NCBI RefSeq assembly: GCF_965661665.1
Contig: NZ_CBFIEO010000009.1
Location: forward strand, 48,991 to 112,990
Source of the DNA: Cognatiyoonia sp965661665
Lineage (GTDB): Bacteria; Pseudomonadota; Alphaproteobacteria; Rhodobacterales; Rhodobacteraceae
Direction of reading: 5' to 3'
Length of the DNA stretch: 64,000 bases
A program made the translations under genes and the position numbers. How positions within the stretch are numbered: position 1 is the stretch's first letter; each line of letters opens with the position of its first letter. The notes below the pieces were generated by a model, which was not told the DNA's origin, ran no database searches, and worked only from the letters and a program-made list of their open reading frames with translations. Below, piece after piece: positions 24,206 to 34,013 of this stretch.

Positions 24206-25089
24206 TGCATCCAGCACCTTCCGTTATTATCTTCAACACATTCTCTGCCATGGGGTTTGGGATGCTGTTTTTCTTGGGTCTGGGCCTGCCTGCACCGACA
24301 GCTTGGGCCGCCTTTTTCATGTTTGCTTTGGCCTATATCATGGCTGTGGGCGGGCTGATTTCATCGATGTTCCACCTTGGCCATCCAGAACGGTTTGTGA
24401 AAGCGTTCAGCCAGTGGCGGTCGAGCTGGTTGAGCCGCGAAGCTGTTTGTGCGGTGGTTTCACTGGTCGTCATGGCGATTTATGGCGCGGGGCTGGTGTT
24501 CTTTAACACACAGATTGCGATTTTGGGGCTGATTGGGGCCTTGGGATCACTGGGCGTCGTCTTCACTACATCGATGATCTACGCGCAGATGAACACAGTG
24601 CCACGCTGGAAGCATTGGAGCACGCCTGTACTGTTTATTGACCTTGCCGTCACGGGCGGCGCTTTGCTGACTGGTAACATCCTGATCGCGCTCGTTATGC
24701 TCGCCATCGCGGGGTTCATAACCGCGTATTATTGGGTGAGCGGTGACACGCGGTTTGCTGAGAGCGGATCAAGCCTATCGAATGCGACGGGCTTGGGCGA
24801 CATTGGAGCCGTACGGGCATTTGAGCCGCCACATACGGGCACCAACTATCTGTTGAAGGAATTCGCCTTTGAGGTCGGGCGCAAGCATGTCCAAAAGCTG
24901 AGGATCATCACGATCGTCTTTGCCTTTGTGGTGCCGTTCTTGCTGTTGGCGCTGAACCTGTCAGTCATCAGCCTGATGATCCTTGGCCTTGCTGCTTTGA
25001 GCCACATCGTTGGCGTTTTGACCCTCCGCTGGCTCTTCTTTGCGCAGGCCGAGCATGTGGTTGGCTTGTACTACGGCAAGCGCGTCTAA
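24205..25089 (+). CDS. soeC: Sulfite dehydrogenase (quinone), membrane anchor SoeC
   Basis: A 294-residue DmsC-type membrane anchor with about eight hydrophobic helices. The start MHPAPSVIIFNTFSAMGFGM and the loop SSMFHLGHPERFVKAFSQW are characteristic of DmsC/SoeC proteins, which bind quinone and transfer electrons from the iron-sulfur subunit. It is the last gene of the xsc operon and is followed within three bases by a strong terminator shared with the converging sugar ABC operon. Confidence 0.9.
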   Translation: MHPAPSVIIFNTFSAMGFGMLFFLGLGLPAPTAWAAFFMFALAYIMAVGGLISSMFHLGHPERFVKAFSQWRSSWLSREAVCAVVSLVVMAIYGAGLVFFNTQIAILGLIGALGSLGVVFTTSMIYAQMNTVPRWKHWSTPVLFIDLAVTGGALLTGNILIALVMLAIAGFITAYYWVSGDTRFAESGSSLSNATGLGDIGAVRAFEPPHTGTNYLLKEFAFEVGRKHVQKLRIITIVFAFVVPFLLLALNLSVISLMILGLAALSHIVGVLTLRWLFFAQAEHVVGLYYGKRV

Positions 25090-25091
25090 AC

Positions 25092-25121
25092 AAAAAGCCC
25101 CGGTCTGGACCGGGGCTTTTT
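25092..25121. terminator. Bidirectional terminator between soeC and the sugar ABC ATPase
   Basis: A long GC-rich stem (AAAAAGCCCCGGT with ACCGGGGCTTTTT) and a four-base loop, with A- and T-tracts at both ends, so it can stop transcripts from either side. Confidence 0.93.
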
Positions 25122-25137
25122 CGTGCCTTTAGTGTTC

Positions 25138-26199
<1,062 letters not shown>

Positions 26200-26202
26200 G
26201 GT

Positions 26203-27006
26203 TTAGGTTCCTGTTACTTGTTGTTTCTGGTAGTCTGGCGAAGACCAGTGCTGGGCTTCTTTCGCAATTGCATCCGCTGCCGATTTCAGCAGCGGGACGT
26301 TCTTTTCCAAACTCGCAAGGTTGGTGCGCAGGGTGGTACTGGTGACAGAAAGGGCGCCAAGGATGCGGCCCCGCTCCGTCAAAATCGGCATGGCGACGCA
26401 AATGATCCCGGGTTCATGTTCTTCACGGTCGAAGCCGTAGCCATGTTCGCGGATCTCGGCGAGTTCCTCTTTCAGCGCATCAGCATTGGCGAGGGTGTGT
26501 TCCGTGAAGATGTGGAAGGATTGCTGGCCGATGATCGCTTCTGCCTCGTCCTCTGGCACATACGCCAGCATGACCTTACCCACGCCCGTGCAGTAGGCGG
26601 GGCCAACTTTTCCGGCCTGACTGTACATCTCGATCGGCTGCGTGGCGTTGCGTTTGTCGAGGTAGAGAACCTGTGCACTATCGAGTTGCGCGAGGTGTAC
26701 CGTTTCGCCGGTTTTTTCACTTAGCTCGTGCAAATAGGGGCTGGCGACTTGCGCCAAGGACGACTGCCGCCACGCGAAATGGGCCAGCCGCACCAGCCGC
26801 GCACCGGGGGCATAGGTGAAGCGATCAGGATCATAGTCCAGCATCCCCTGATTGGTCAGGGTTTGGATCAGGCGGTAGAGCGTGGGTTTGGGAAATCGAG
26901 AGTTTGCGAGGACATCATTGAACCGCACAGGACGGCCGAAATCTGCGACCTCTTCCAAGACCTCCAAAGCCTTGCCAACCGTGCCGTCCCCGGACCCGCG
27001 CGACAT
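26203..27006 (-). CDS. IclR family transcriptional regulator
   Basis: A 267-residue IclR regulator. The N-terminal winged helix covers residues 8-70 (GKALEVLEEVADFG, then FPKPTLYRLIQTL). The ligand-binding domain follows with GETVHLAQLDSAQVLYLDKR, AGKVGPAYCTGVGKVMLAY and a C-terminal GICVAMPIL-type strand (GIICVAMPILTERG). It is divergent from the sugar-binding protein gene and probably controls the galactoside island from the shared intergenic region, where a GTTTC-N7-GAAAC palindrome is seen. The effector would be a galactose-derived acid or the imported galactoside; this is inference. Confidence 0.92.
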   Translation of the reverse strand: MSRGSGDGTVGKALEVLEEVADFGRPVRFNDVLANSRFPKPTLYRLIQTLTNQGMLDYDPDRFTYAPGARLVRLAHFAWRQSSLAQVASPYLHELSEKTGETVHLAQLDSAQVLYLDKRNATQPIEMYSQAGKVGPAYCTGVGKVMLAYVPEDEAEAIIGQQSFHIFTEHTLANADALKEELAEIREHGYGFDREEHEPGIICVAMPILTERGRILGALSVTSTTLRTNLASLEKNVPLLKSAADAIAKEAQHWSSPDYQKQQVTGT

Positions 27007-27121
27007 TCAATTCCTCCCTACTCGCACCTCCCATGAGGCGAGCGCTTTGTGGTCACACCTCACCACGAGCATATTGACAAGCTTAGGTGAGTCGCGATTT
27101 AGTATCAACATCCAAAACCAA

Positions 27122-27138
27122 GTTTCGAATAATGAAAC
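27122..27138. promoter_or_regulatory. Candidate IclR operator before the sugar-binding protein
   Basis: GTTTCGAATAATGAAAC is a perfect 5-7-5 inverted repeat, 48 bases before the binding-protein start and 115 bases before the IclR start. A TTGACA sequence at 27074-27079 may be the -35 element for the plus-strand operon, although no good -10 follows at the right spacing. Confidence 0.5.
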
Positions 27139-27186
27139 CATTGAGAAATGCGGTTTTACATCATGGAAGCATCTAGGGAGGATACC

Positions 27187-28446
27187 ATGCATTCCATTAC
27201 CAAAACGTCGCTCGCGGCGTTGGTTGCTGCTGGCGTAGCAACATCAGCCACTGCCGACGGCCACGGCCTTTCCGGCACACTTCGCATCAGCTCTGACATG
27301 TCCAACCCTGCACCACGTGCGGTGATGGAAAAGCTTGCCACAGACTTTGACGCGCTGCATCCGAACCTTGACGTGGAACTGACTATTGTTGACCGCGAAG
27401 CGTGGAAAACACAGATCCGCAACGCGCTGTCCGCGAACCCGCCGGACGTTGTTAACTGGTACGCGGCAACACGCATGCTGCCTTATGTCGAAGCTGGCCT
27501 TTTCATGGACATCTCCGACCTTTGGGACGAGCCTGAGATGTCTGACCTTGCTTCCACAAAAGGCGCTATGACCCTTGATGGTAAGCAGTGGGGCGTGCCG
27601 TATACGTACTACCAGTGGGGCGTCTACTACCGCAAAGATATCTTCGAAGAGTTGGGCCTGACTGAGCCAGCAACTTGGGAAGAAGAGAAAGCAAACTGCC
27701 AAGCGATCATTGATTCTGGCCGCAAGTGCTACACTATCGGCTCCAAGTTCCTGTGGACGGCTGGCGGTTGGTTCGACTACATCAACTCCCGCACAAACGG
27801 TTATGATTTCCACATCGAGCTGGCCACAGGTCAGGTGCCGTGGACAGATGACCGTGTACGCGCAACTTTCGCCAACTGGCGTGAGCTAATCGACATGGGC
27901 GCCTTCATCGACGACCACCAGTCTTACAGCTGGCAGGAAGCGATGCCGTTCATGATCGACGGTGAAGCAACAGCCTATCTGATGGGTAACTTCTCTGTCG
28001 CGGCGTTCCGTGATGGTGGCCTGACAGACGACCAGCTGGACTTCTACCAGTTCCCAAAAATCAACCCAGACGTTGATTACGCGGAAGACGCACCAACCGA
28101 CACGTTCCACATCGCTTCTGGCGCTCAGAACGTCGACGCGGCAAAAGCGTTCTTACTGTATGTCACATCTCCTGATGTTCAGACAGAAATCAACGGCGGC
28201 GACGCACTGGGCCAGCTTCCAGTGAACGCAAAGGCGCAGGTTTCTGATGACAAGTTCATTCAGGAAGGCTTCAACATGCTGTCCAACAACGCTGGTGGCG
28301 GCATCATGCAGTTCTTCGACCGTGATTTCTCTGCTGAGATGGCATCCGTCGGCATGGAAGGTCTGCAGGAGTTCATGGTGTTCCCAGACAATCTGGATGA
28401 CATCCTTGAGCGCCTTGAAGAGACACGTCAGCGTATCTACCAGTAA
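27187..28446 (+). CDS. Sugar ABC transporter substrate-binding protein
   Basis: A 419-residue family 1 extracellular solute-binding protein. A signal peptide is clear (MHSITKTSLAALVAAGVATS, ending TATADG). The mature part has the CUT1 binder pattern: a strand LRISSDMSNPAP, VMEKLATDFDALHPNLDVEL, ALSANPPDVVNWYAATRM, WGVPYTYYQWGVYYRKDIFE, and aromatic residues suited to stacking on sugars. The start at 27187 has a GGGAGGA ribosome-binding site. Adjacent glycosidases suggest it binds galactosides such as melibiose, raffinose-type sugars or galactosylglycerol; the sequence alone does not say which. Confidence 0.92.
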   Translation: MHSITKTSLAALVAAGVATSATADGHGLSGTLRISSDMSNPAPRAVMEKLATDFDALHPNLDVELTIVDREAWKTQIRNALSANPPDVVNWYAATRMLPYVEAGLFMDISDLWDEPEMSDLASTKGAMTLDGKQWGVPYTYYQWGVYYRKDIFEELGLTEPATWEEEKANCQAIIDSGRKCYTIGSKFLWTAGGWFDYINSRTNGYDFHIELATGQVPWTDDRVRATFANWRELIDMGAFIDDHQSYSWQEAMPFMIDGEATAYLMGNFSVAAFRDGGLTDDQLDFYQFPKINPDVDYAEDAPTDTFHIASGAQNVDAAKAFLLYVTSPDVQTEINGGDALGQLPVNAKAQVSDDKFIQEGFNMLSNNAGGGIMQFFDRDFSAEMASVGMEGLQEFMVFPDNLDDILERLEETRQRIYQ

Positions 28447-28455
28447 TCATGATTT

Positions 28456-28475
28456 GGGGGCGGTGCGCCGCCCCC
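28456..28475 (+). promoter_or_regulatory. Hairpin between binding protein and permease genes
   Basis: GGGGGCGG-TGCG-CCGCCCCC is a perfect 8-bp stem just after the binding-protein stop. No T-tract follows. It probably stabilises the upstream mRNA or partly terminates, giving more binding protein than permease. Confidence 0.6.
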
Positions 28476-28538
28476 TTCTCAACTTATCCGCAAGGCCGCG
28501 TGGCTTTTCGCATGAGTTGACCTTTGAGAGGCATAGCC

Positions 28539-29480
28539 ATGGCGGCAGCCAGCACCAATGCGCCTGCCCAACGGGGTTGGTATAAACGCAACGAGATTGC
28601 AATCACCCCGTGGCTTTTCCTCGCGCCGGCCGTTCTGTTTTTCGCCGTCTATGTCATTATTCCAATCGGTCAGTCGTTCTGGATTTCAATGCATCAGTGG
28701 GATGGCCTGGGCGAAAAGGTCTATATCGGAACTGCAAACTATGAGCGGTTGTTGGGCATTGGCGACCAGAAAATCGATCGCAAATTTGAAGTCTCATTCT
28801 GGAACAACCTGCGTTGGTTAGTTTTGTACCTGCTGGCGATCCCGATGGGGCTTTTCATCGCGCTCTTCCTGAACCAGACGGTGCGGGGCATCCGGCTTTA
28901 TAAGTCACTATTCTTCTTCCCGTTCGTGATTTCACAGGTGGTTGTAGGCCTTGTGTTCAGCTGGTTCTACCTGCCCAATGACGGCCTTTTTGACGTCATC
29001 ACCGGTTGGTTCGGAATTGATATACGCGGCGGTGTATTGGGCAACCCGAACACCGCGACATACGGCATCATCGCTGCAGGTCTTTGGCCACAGACGGCAT
29101 ACTGCATGATCCTTTACCTCACTGGTCTCAATACTGTGGATCCAGAGCAGGTTGAGGCGGGTCGCTTAGATGGCGCCAAAGGTTGGAAGATGCTGTGGTA
29201 TGTCATCATCCCACAACTCAAGCCCGCGACCTTCATCGCCTTCGTGGTGACGATCATTGGCGCGCTGCGGTCTTTTGACTTCATCGCTGTGATGACCAAC
29301 GGCGGGCCGTTCGGATCAACCCGAGTGCTGTCATTCTACATGTTCGAGGAATCCCTGTCAGAATTTGGATTCCGCATGGGCTATGGCGCAGCGATTGCGG
29401 TTGTCCTCTTCTTCATCATGCTCGGGTTCATTGCGTACTTCCTGTACTCAATGTGGCGCGACGACCAAGCGGCGCGATAG
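28539..29480 (+). CDS. Sugar ABC transporter permease (MalF-like)
   Basis: A 313-residue CUT1 permease with six membrane helices (ITPWLFLAPAVLFFAVYVII is the first). The coupling EAA loop reads VEAGRLDGAKGWKMLWYVII, typical of MalF/UgpA proteins. The ATG at 28539 follows GAGAGGC; an ATG 15 bases upstream is possible. It is followed after 12 bases by the second permease gene. Confidence 0.92.
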   Translation: MAAASTNAPAQRGWYKRNEIAITPWLFLAPAVLFFAVYVIIPIGQSFWISMHQWDGLGEKVYIGTANYERLLGIGDQKIDRKFEVSFWNNLRWLVLYLLAIPMGLFIALFLNQTVRGIRLYKSLFFFPFVISQVVVGLVFSWFYLPNDGLFDVITGWFGIDIRGGVLGNPNTATYGIIAAGLWPQTAYCMILYLTGLNTVDPEQVEAGRLDGAKGWKMLWYVIIPQLKPATFIAFVVTIIGALRSFDFIAVMTNGGPFGSTRVLSFYMFEESLSEFGFRMGYGAAIAVVLFFIMLGFIAYFLYSMWRDDQAAR

Positions 29481-29492
29481 GGGGCGAGAAAG

Positions 29493-30341
29493 ATGTTTCC
29501 AAGACCTATCGAACAGCAATCCCGCGTGGTTCAAGTCGGCTACCAAGCCTTCCTACCTGTGGCGCTAATCCTGTGGCTGTTGCCGCTGATCGCGGTGATG
29601 ATCTTTTCCATCAAGCCTGACGGGGATTTTGTCCAAGGCAACTTCTGGGGCATGCCGTCATCTTTCGAGTTCTTCACCAACTATGGGAAGGTGTTCTTTG
29701 AATCCGACATGCCGCGATATCTGCTGAACTCCGTCATGATCACGGTGCCGACGGTGATTGGCACAGTCGCCTTGTCGTGCATGACGGGATTTGCGCTTGG
29801 CGTCTATAAGTTCAAAGGGAACATGCTGATTTTCTTCATGTTCATCGCGGGCAACTTTGTACCGTTCCAAATCCTGATGGTGCCGGTCCGGGACCTGACC
29901 GTGAACATGAACCTCTATGACACCAAGACGGGCCTGATCCTGTTCCACATTGCGTTCCAGACTGGATTCTGCACGCTCTTCATGCGGAACTTTATCCGCG
30001 CCCTGCCCTTCCCTTTGATCGAGGCGGCACGAGTCGAGGGCGTGGCGGAGTGGCGCATCTTTATCTACATCGTTTTGCCGCTGATGAAGCCTGCGATTGC
30101 GGCGCTGTCGGTGCTGATCTTCACCTTTATCTGGAACGACTATTTCTGGGCGGTCGTGTTGACCCAAGGTCCTGATGCGCAACCCGTGACAGCGGGGATC
30201 ACAGCCTTTAACAGCCAATTCCGGGCGGCGTATCACTTGATGAGCGCAGGCTCCATCGTTGCGGCCTTGCCGCCGGTTGCGATGTTCTTCTTGATGCAGA
30301 AACACTTTATCGCTGGCCTGACCCTTGGTGCGGTCAAGTAA
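29493..30341 (+). CDS. Sugar ABC transporter permease (MalG-like)
   Basis: A 282-residue CUT1 permease with six membrane helices. The EAA loop is LIEAARVEGVAEWRIFIYIV, as in MalG/UgpE partners, and the C-terminus ends QKHFIAGLTLGAVK, a MalG-family ending. It forms the channel with the preceding permease. A GGGGGCGAG ribosome-binding site lies before the ATG. The alpha-galactosidase gene begins 12 bases later, so import and hydrolysis genes are cotranscribed. Confidence 0.93.
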   Translation: MFPRPIEQQSRVVQVGYQAFLPVALILWLLPLIAVMIFSIKPDGDFVQGNFWGMPSSFEFFTNYGKVFFESDMPRYLLNSVMITVPTVIGTVALSCMTGFALGVYKFKGNMLIFFMFIAGNFVPFQILMVPVRDLTVNMNLYDTKTGLILFHIAFQTGFCTLFMRNFIRALPFPLIEAARVEGVAEWRIFIYIVLPLMKPAIAALSVLIFTFIWNDYFWAVVLTQGPDAQPVTAGITAFNSQFRAAYHLMSAGSIVAALPPVAMFFLMQKHFIAGLTLGAVK

Positions 30342-30353
30342 ACGGGACCACGT

Positions 30354-32516
30354 ATGACACCTTTGACTGATATGCCGTCTGGCGTTGAAGAGCAGTCTGT
30401 GCAGCAGAGCGTCGCGCCGCAACGGCAAACGATGATCAGTCGGGCGTGGCGGCTGGACGATGGCCGTCAGACGTTGGTGTTGACCACAACGAATGATCGC
30501 TTGCCGCAAGCGGTCTATTGGGGTCCGCAGTTGCCAGACGACGAAGACCTACAAACGCTGCATGCGGCGAATATAATCGACGTGACGGGTGGGATGCTGG
30601 ATGAGAACCCTGATCTGTCGCTCTGTCCTGAGGCGACGCGCAGCTTTCCTGGCCAGCCGGGGCTGATTGTCAGGGATACCGACGGCACGCCGCTGTTGCC
30701 GAAGTTCTGTCTTAAGGGATCGGAGCAAAACGGGACCCTCACACTCCGCTATGAAGACACATCCAACGGGCTGAACCTGACCTTCTTCTTTGAAGTGGAC
30801 AGCGATACCCATGTGATCACCTGTCAGACAACACTCGACGCGACGCGTCCTGTGCATCTGCATTGGTTGGCGGCCCCTGTTTTGCCCGCGCCGCAGCAAT
30901 CGGAGGAGGTGATTGACGTTTCTGGCCGCTGGTGTGGGGAGTTTCAGATCAGCCGGACCGCGTGGTCGGCAGGGATGCGGTATCGGGAGAACCGAACGGG
31001 CCGGACGGGGCATGAGCACTTCCCCGGTCTGTTGATCCCAACCACAGGCACGACCAACACCGAGGGCGAATGTTACGGCTTTCACTATGGCTGGTCGGGC
31101 GGTCACAAGATGATTGCTGAGGAATTGCAGGACGGTCGCCGTCAGATCCAATGGGGCCACGCTGCGCGGATGGAGACAGAGCCAGCGATGCAGTTCAAGA
31201 CCGCGCAGCTCTACATTACCTATTCCGACACGGGGCTGAATGGGTGCGCGGTGAGCTTCCAACGGCACTTGCGGGATCGGATCGTGACATGGCCAAAGCC
31301 GGATGCGCCGCGCCCCGTGCACTACAACTGCTGGGAAGCGGTCTATTTCGATCACAAACTGCCCGTGTTGAAGGAAATCGCAGATCGCGCTGCCGCTTTG
31401 GGAGCGGAGCGATTTGTACTGGATGACGGCTGGTTTGGACAGCGGGACGATGACACGCGCAGCCTGTCCGACTGGACGGTTGATCCGCGCAAATATCCAG
31501 AAGGATTGCACCCGCTGATTGAACATATCCACGGGCTTGGGATGACCTTCGGCCTCTGGTTCGAACCAGAGATGATCAATGAGGACAGCGACATCCACCG
31601 CGCCAATCCGCATTGGGTGTTGGGGTCGGAAGATCAGACATTGGGGCGTCAGCAGAAAGCGCTGAATATGGCGCTGCCTGAGGTACGCGATTACCTTTAT
31701 GACCGGATGTCGACGATCCTGAAAGATAACGAAATTGACTACATCAAATGGGACCATAACCGTGTACTACCAATGCCTGATGCGGCGCAGACACGGGGGT
31801 CTTATGTGCTGATTGATCGATTGCGGGCTGACTTCCCAGAGGTAGAGGTTGAAAGCTGCGCGTCAGGCGGTGGCCGCATCGACTTCGGCATTCTGGCGCG
31901 GACGCAGCGGGTCTGGCTTTCCGACAGCAACGACGCGCTGGAACGGTTGCGCATTCAACATGATGCGGCGCTCTTCCTACCTTTGGCAGTTACGGGGAGC
32001 CATGTCGGACCACGTGTCTGTCATACTTCCGGTCGAACGCTCGATATTTCCTTTCGGTCGTGGGTCGCAGCGCAGCGGCACATGGGGTTTGAGATGGACC
32101 CGCGTGAATTGACCGATCACGAGGCGCGCGTACTATCCGAAGTGACCGCGTGGTGGAAGCACAACCGCGACTGGATGACAAAGGCGGATATCCTGCGGCT
32201 CGACAGCGCAGACCCAGCGGTGATCGCGGAACAGCAACTTGCCCGCGATGGGACCAAGTTTGCGGTGTTTGCGGGCAAGGCCGCGACCTCTGCCCAGATC
32301 GCGCCGCGGCCTTTGCGACTGACAGATTTGGACGCGGACGCGATGTATGTGATCCGCCTTGTGAACCGCGATACGGCACCAACCTTGTCGCGGGGGCCGA
32401 CAGCTTTGAAATCGCAAGAGCTGACCCTTTCGGGGGCTTATCTGATGCGCCACGGGGTCACGTTGCCTTGGTCCTTCCCAGAGCGAATGTGGGTCGTTGA
32501 AGGGGAGCGGATATGA
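30354..32516 (+). CDS. Alpha-galactosidase, GH36
   Basis: A 720-residue GH36 alpha-galactosidase that removes terminal alpha-linked galactose with retention. An N-terminal beta-supersandwich domain (to about residue 320) precedes the TIM barrel, where YNCWEAVYFD, FVLDDGWFGQRDDD, EPEMINEDSD, DYIKWDHNR (nucleophile Asp), ESCASGGGRIDFG and SDSNDALERL (acid/base Asp) are all seen. A C-terminal beta domain follows. No signal peptide is present, so hydrolysis is cytoplasmic after import. Its stop overlaps the dgoK start by four bases. Confidence 0.95.
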   Translation: MTPLTDMPSGVEEQSVQQSVAPQRQTMISRAWRLDDGRQTLVLTTTNDRLPQAVYWGPQLPDDEDLQTLHAANIIDVTGGMLDENPDLSLCPEATRSFPGQPGLIVRDTDGTPLLPKFCLKGSEQNGTLTLRYEDTSNGLNLTFFFEVDSDTHVITCQTTLDATRPVHLHWLAAPVLPAPQQSEEVIDVSGRWCGEFQISRTAWSAGMRYRENRTGRTGHEHFPGLLIPTTGTTNTEGECYGFHYGWSGGHKMIAEELQDGRRQIQWGHAARMETEPAMQFKTAQLYITYSDTGLNGCAVSFQRHLRDRIVTWPKPDAPRPVHYNCWEAVYFDHKLPVLKEIADRAAALGAERFVLDDGWFGQRDDDTRSLSDWTVDPRKYPEGLHPLIEHIHGLGMTFGLWFEPEMINEDSDIHRANPHWVLGSEDQTLGRQQKALNMALPEVRDYLYDRMSTILKDNEIDYIKWDHNRVLPMPDAAQTRGSYVLIDRLRADFPEVEVESCASGGGRIDFGILARTQRVWLSDSNDALERLRIQHDAALFLPLAVTGSHVGPRVCHTSGRTLDISFRSWVAAQRHMGFEMDPRELTDHEARVLSEVTAWWKHNRDWMTKADILRLDSADPAVIAEQQLARDGTKFAVFAGKAATSAQIAPRPLRLTDLDADAMYVIRLVNRDTAPTLSRGPTALKSQELTLSGAYLMRHGVTLPWSFPERMWVVEGERI

Positions 32517-33403
32517 CCCAAGCCGATTGGATCGCAGTAGACTGGGGGACGTCGAACCTGCGAGTTTGGGCGATGTCGGACAGCGGCACGGTTTTGGACG
32601 CGGCACAGTCCAACAAAGGGATGAGCGGGCTGACGCCTGATGCGTTTGAGCCTGCATTGAAAGAACTGGTTGATCCGTGGGTGAGCGCCAAGACACCTGT
32701 CATCGCCTGCGGTATGGTTGGGAGCCGTCAGGGATGGGTCGAGGCCGCTTATGACATAGTGCCCTGCCCTGTCACCGTTCAACAGTTGGCGCGGCCTGCT
32801 GTCAAAGACCCCAATCTGGACGTGCGGATCATCCCGGGCATCCGGCAGATGGACCCTGCGGATGTGATGCGGGGTGAGGAGACACAGATCGCCGGCTTTC
32901 TGGCGCTCAATACCGGATGGGATGGGGTGATCTGCTTGCCAGGGACGCACACGAAATGGGTTCATATCAGTGCGGGTGAAGTGGTCAGTTTTCAGACCTT
33001 TATGACAGGTGAGTTGTTTGGGCTGTTGAGCAAACACTCCGTCCTGCGCCATTCATTGTCAGATGATCTGAACCCCGCTGGCTTTAATCGTGGCTTGGAC
33101 GAGGCGTTGTCGCGGCCAGCGACGCTCGCAGCGCGGCTCTTCTCCCTCCGTGCGGAAAGCCTTGTGGGAGAGCAAGACCCAGCGGATGCGACGGGGCGCT
33201 TGTCAGGGCTCTTGATTGGGGCCGAGTTGGCCGGTGCGAAGCCTTACTGGTTGGGTCAGAACATTGCGGTGATTGGAGCGGGGGCGCTCTCAAAGCTCTA
33301 TGTTGACGCTTTGGCGACGCAATCCGTACAAGCGATGCAAGTTCAAGGTGATCGGGCCACGCTTGCCGGTCTGACCGCCGCCTATCGACACTTTAAGGAG
33401 TAA
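32513..33403 (+). CDS. dgoK: 2-dehydro-3-deoxygalactonokinase
   Basis: A 296-residue sugar-acid kinase of the ASKHA fold that phosphorylates 2-keto-3-deoxygalactonate at C6 in the De Ley-Doudoroff galactose route. The phosphate-1 motif is IAVDWGTSNLRVWAM at the start; CLPGTHTKWVHI and LSGLLIGAEL are further family motifs. It overlaps the alpha-galactosidase stop (ATGA) and is followed five bases later by dgoA. Length is normal. Confidence 0.92.
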   Translation: MTQADWIAVDWGTSNLRVWAMSDSGTVLDAAQSNKGMSGLTPDAFEPALKELVDPWVSAKTPVIACGMVGSRQGWVEAAYDIVPCPVTVQQLARPAVKDPNLDVRIIPGIRQMDPADVMRGEETQIAGFLALNTGWDGVICLPGTHTKWVHISAGEVVSFQTFMTGELFGLLSKHSVLRHSLSDDLNPAGFNRGLDEALSRPATLAARLFSLRAESLVGEQDPADATGRLSGLLIGAELAGAKPYWLGQNIAVIGAGALSKLYVDALATQSVQAMQVQGDRATLAGLTAAYRHFKE

Positions 33404-33407
33404 GTCC

Positions 33408-34013
33408 ATGTCGCGTCCGTTGATCGCGATCCTGCGCGGGGTCACCCCCGCAGAGGCCGCACCTATTTCTGAAGCCTTGATTGATGCAGGGATTGACCGG
33501 ATTGAGGTGCCGCTAAACTCCCCTGATCCGTTCGACAGTATCAAGAACATGGCCGACGCCTTTGGCGATCGGGCGTTGATCGGGGCGGGCACTGTGTTGT
33601 CGACCGATGACGTGGGCCGCGTTGCGCAGGCGGGTGGCAAATTAATCGTATCCCCGAACTGTGACCAGCGGGTGATTGTGGCGACAAAAACGGCTGGAAT
33701 GCAAAGCTGGCCCGGTGTGATGACGCCAACCGAATGCTTTGCCGCGCTAAAGGCCGGAGCTGATGGGCTGAAGATCTTCCCAGCCAGCCTTTTGGGGCCG
33801 TCGGGGATCAAAGCGATCCGCGCGGTTTTGCCGGAGGGCACGCAGGTCTTTGCAGTGGGCGGTGCAGGGGCGGAAAATTTTGCGGAGTGGATGGCGGCCA
33901 CGGCGGATGGTTTTGGCATTGGGTCGGCCCTCTACAAGCCAGGGTATTCCATAGCGGAGGTCACGGCGCGCGCCAAAGACTTGGTCGCGAACTATGATGA
34001 GGCGGCATCATGA
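33408..34013 (+). CDS. dgoA: 2-dehydro-3-deoxy-6-phosphogalactonate aldolase
   Basis: A 201-residue class I KDPG/KDPGal aldolase that splits the DgoK product into pyruvate and glyceraldehyde 3-phosphate. Motifs: LIAILRGVTPAEA, RIEVPLNSPDPFDSI, ALIGAGTVLSTDDV, LIVSPNCD, and the Schiff-base lysine in GADGLKIFPASLLGP. The SPNCD form together with the neighbouring DgoK favours the galactonate over the gluconate isomer. A GGAG-type ribosome-binding site precedes the ATG, and the stop overlaps the next gene by four bases. Confidence 0.94.
   Translation: MSRPLIAILRGVTPAEAAPISEALIDAGIDRIEVPLNSPDPFDSIKNMADAFGDRALIGAGTVLSTDDVGRVAQAGGKLIVSPNCDQRVIVATKTAGMQSWPGVMTPTECFAALKAGADGLKIFPASLLGPSGIKAIRAVLPEGTQVFAVGGAGAENFAEWMAATADGFGIGSALYKPGYSIAEVTARAKDLVANYDEAAS

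Noticed and set aside
30549..31757. A 402-codon open frame antisense to the alpha-galactosidase gene
   Set aside because: The plus strand carries the complete GH36 active site; the antisense product shows no fold or motif.
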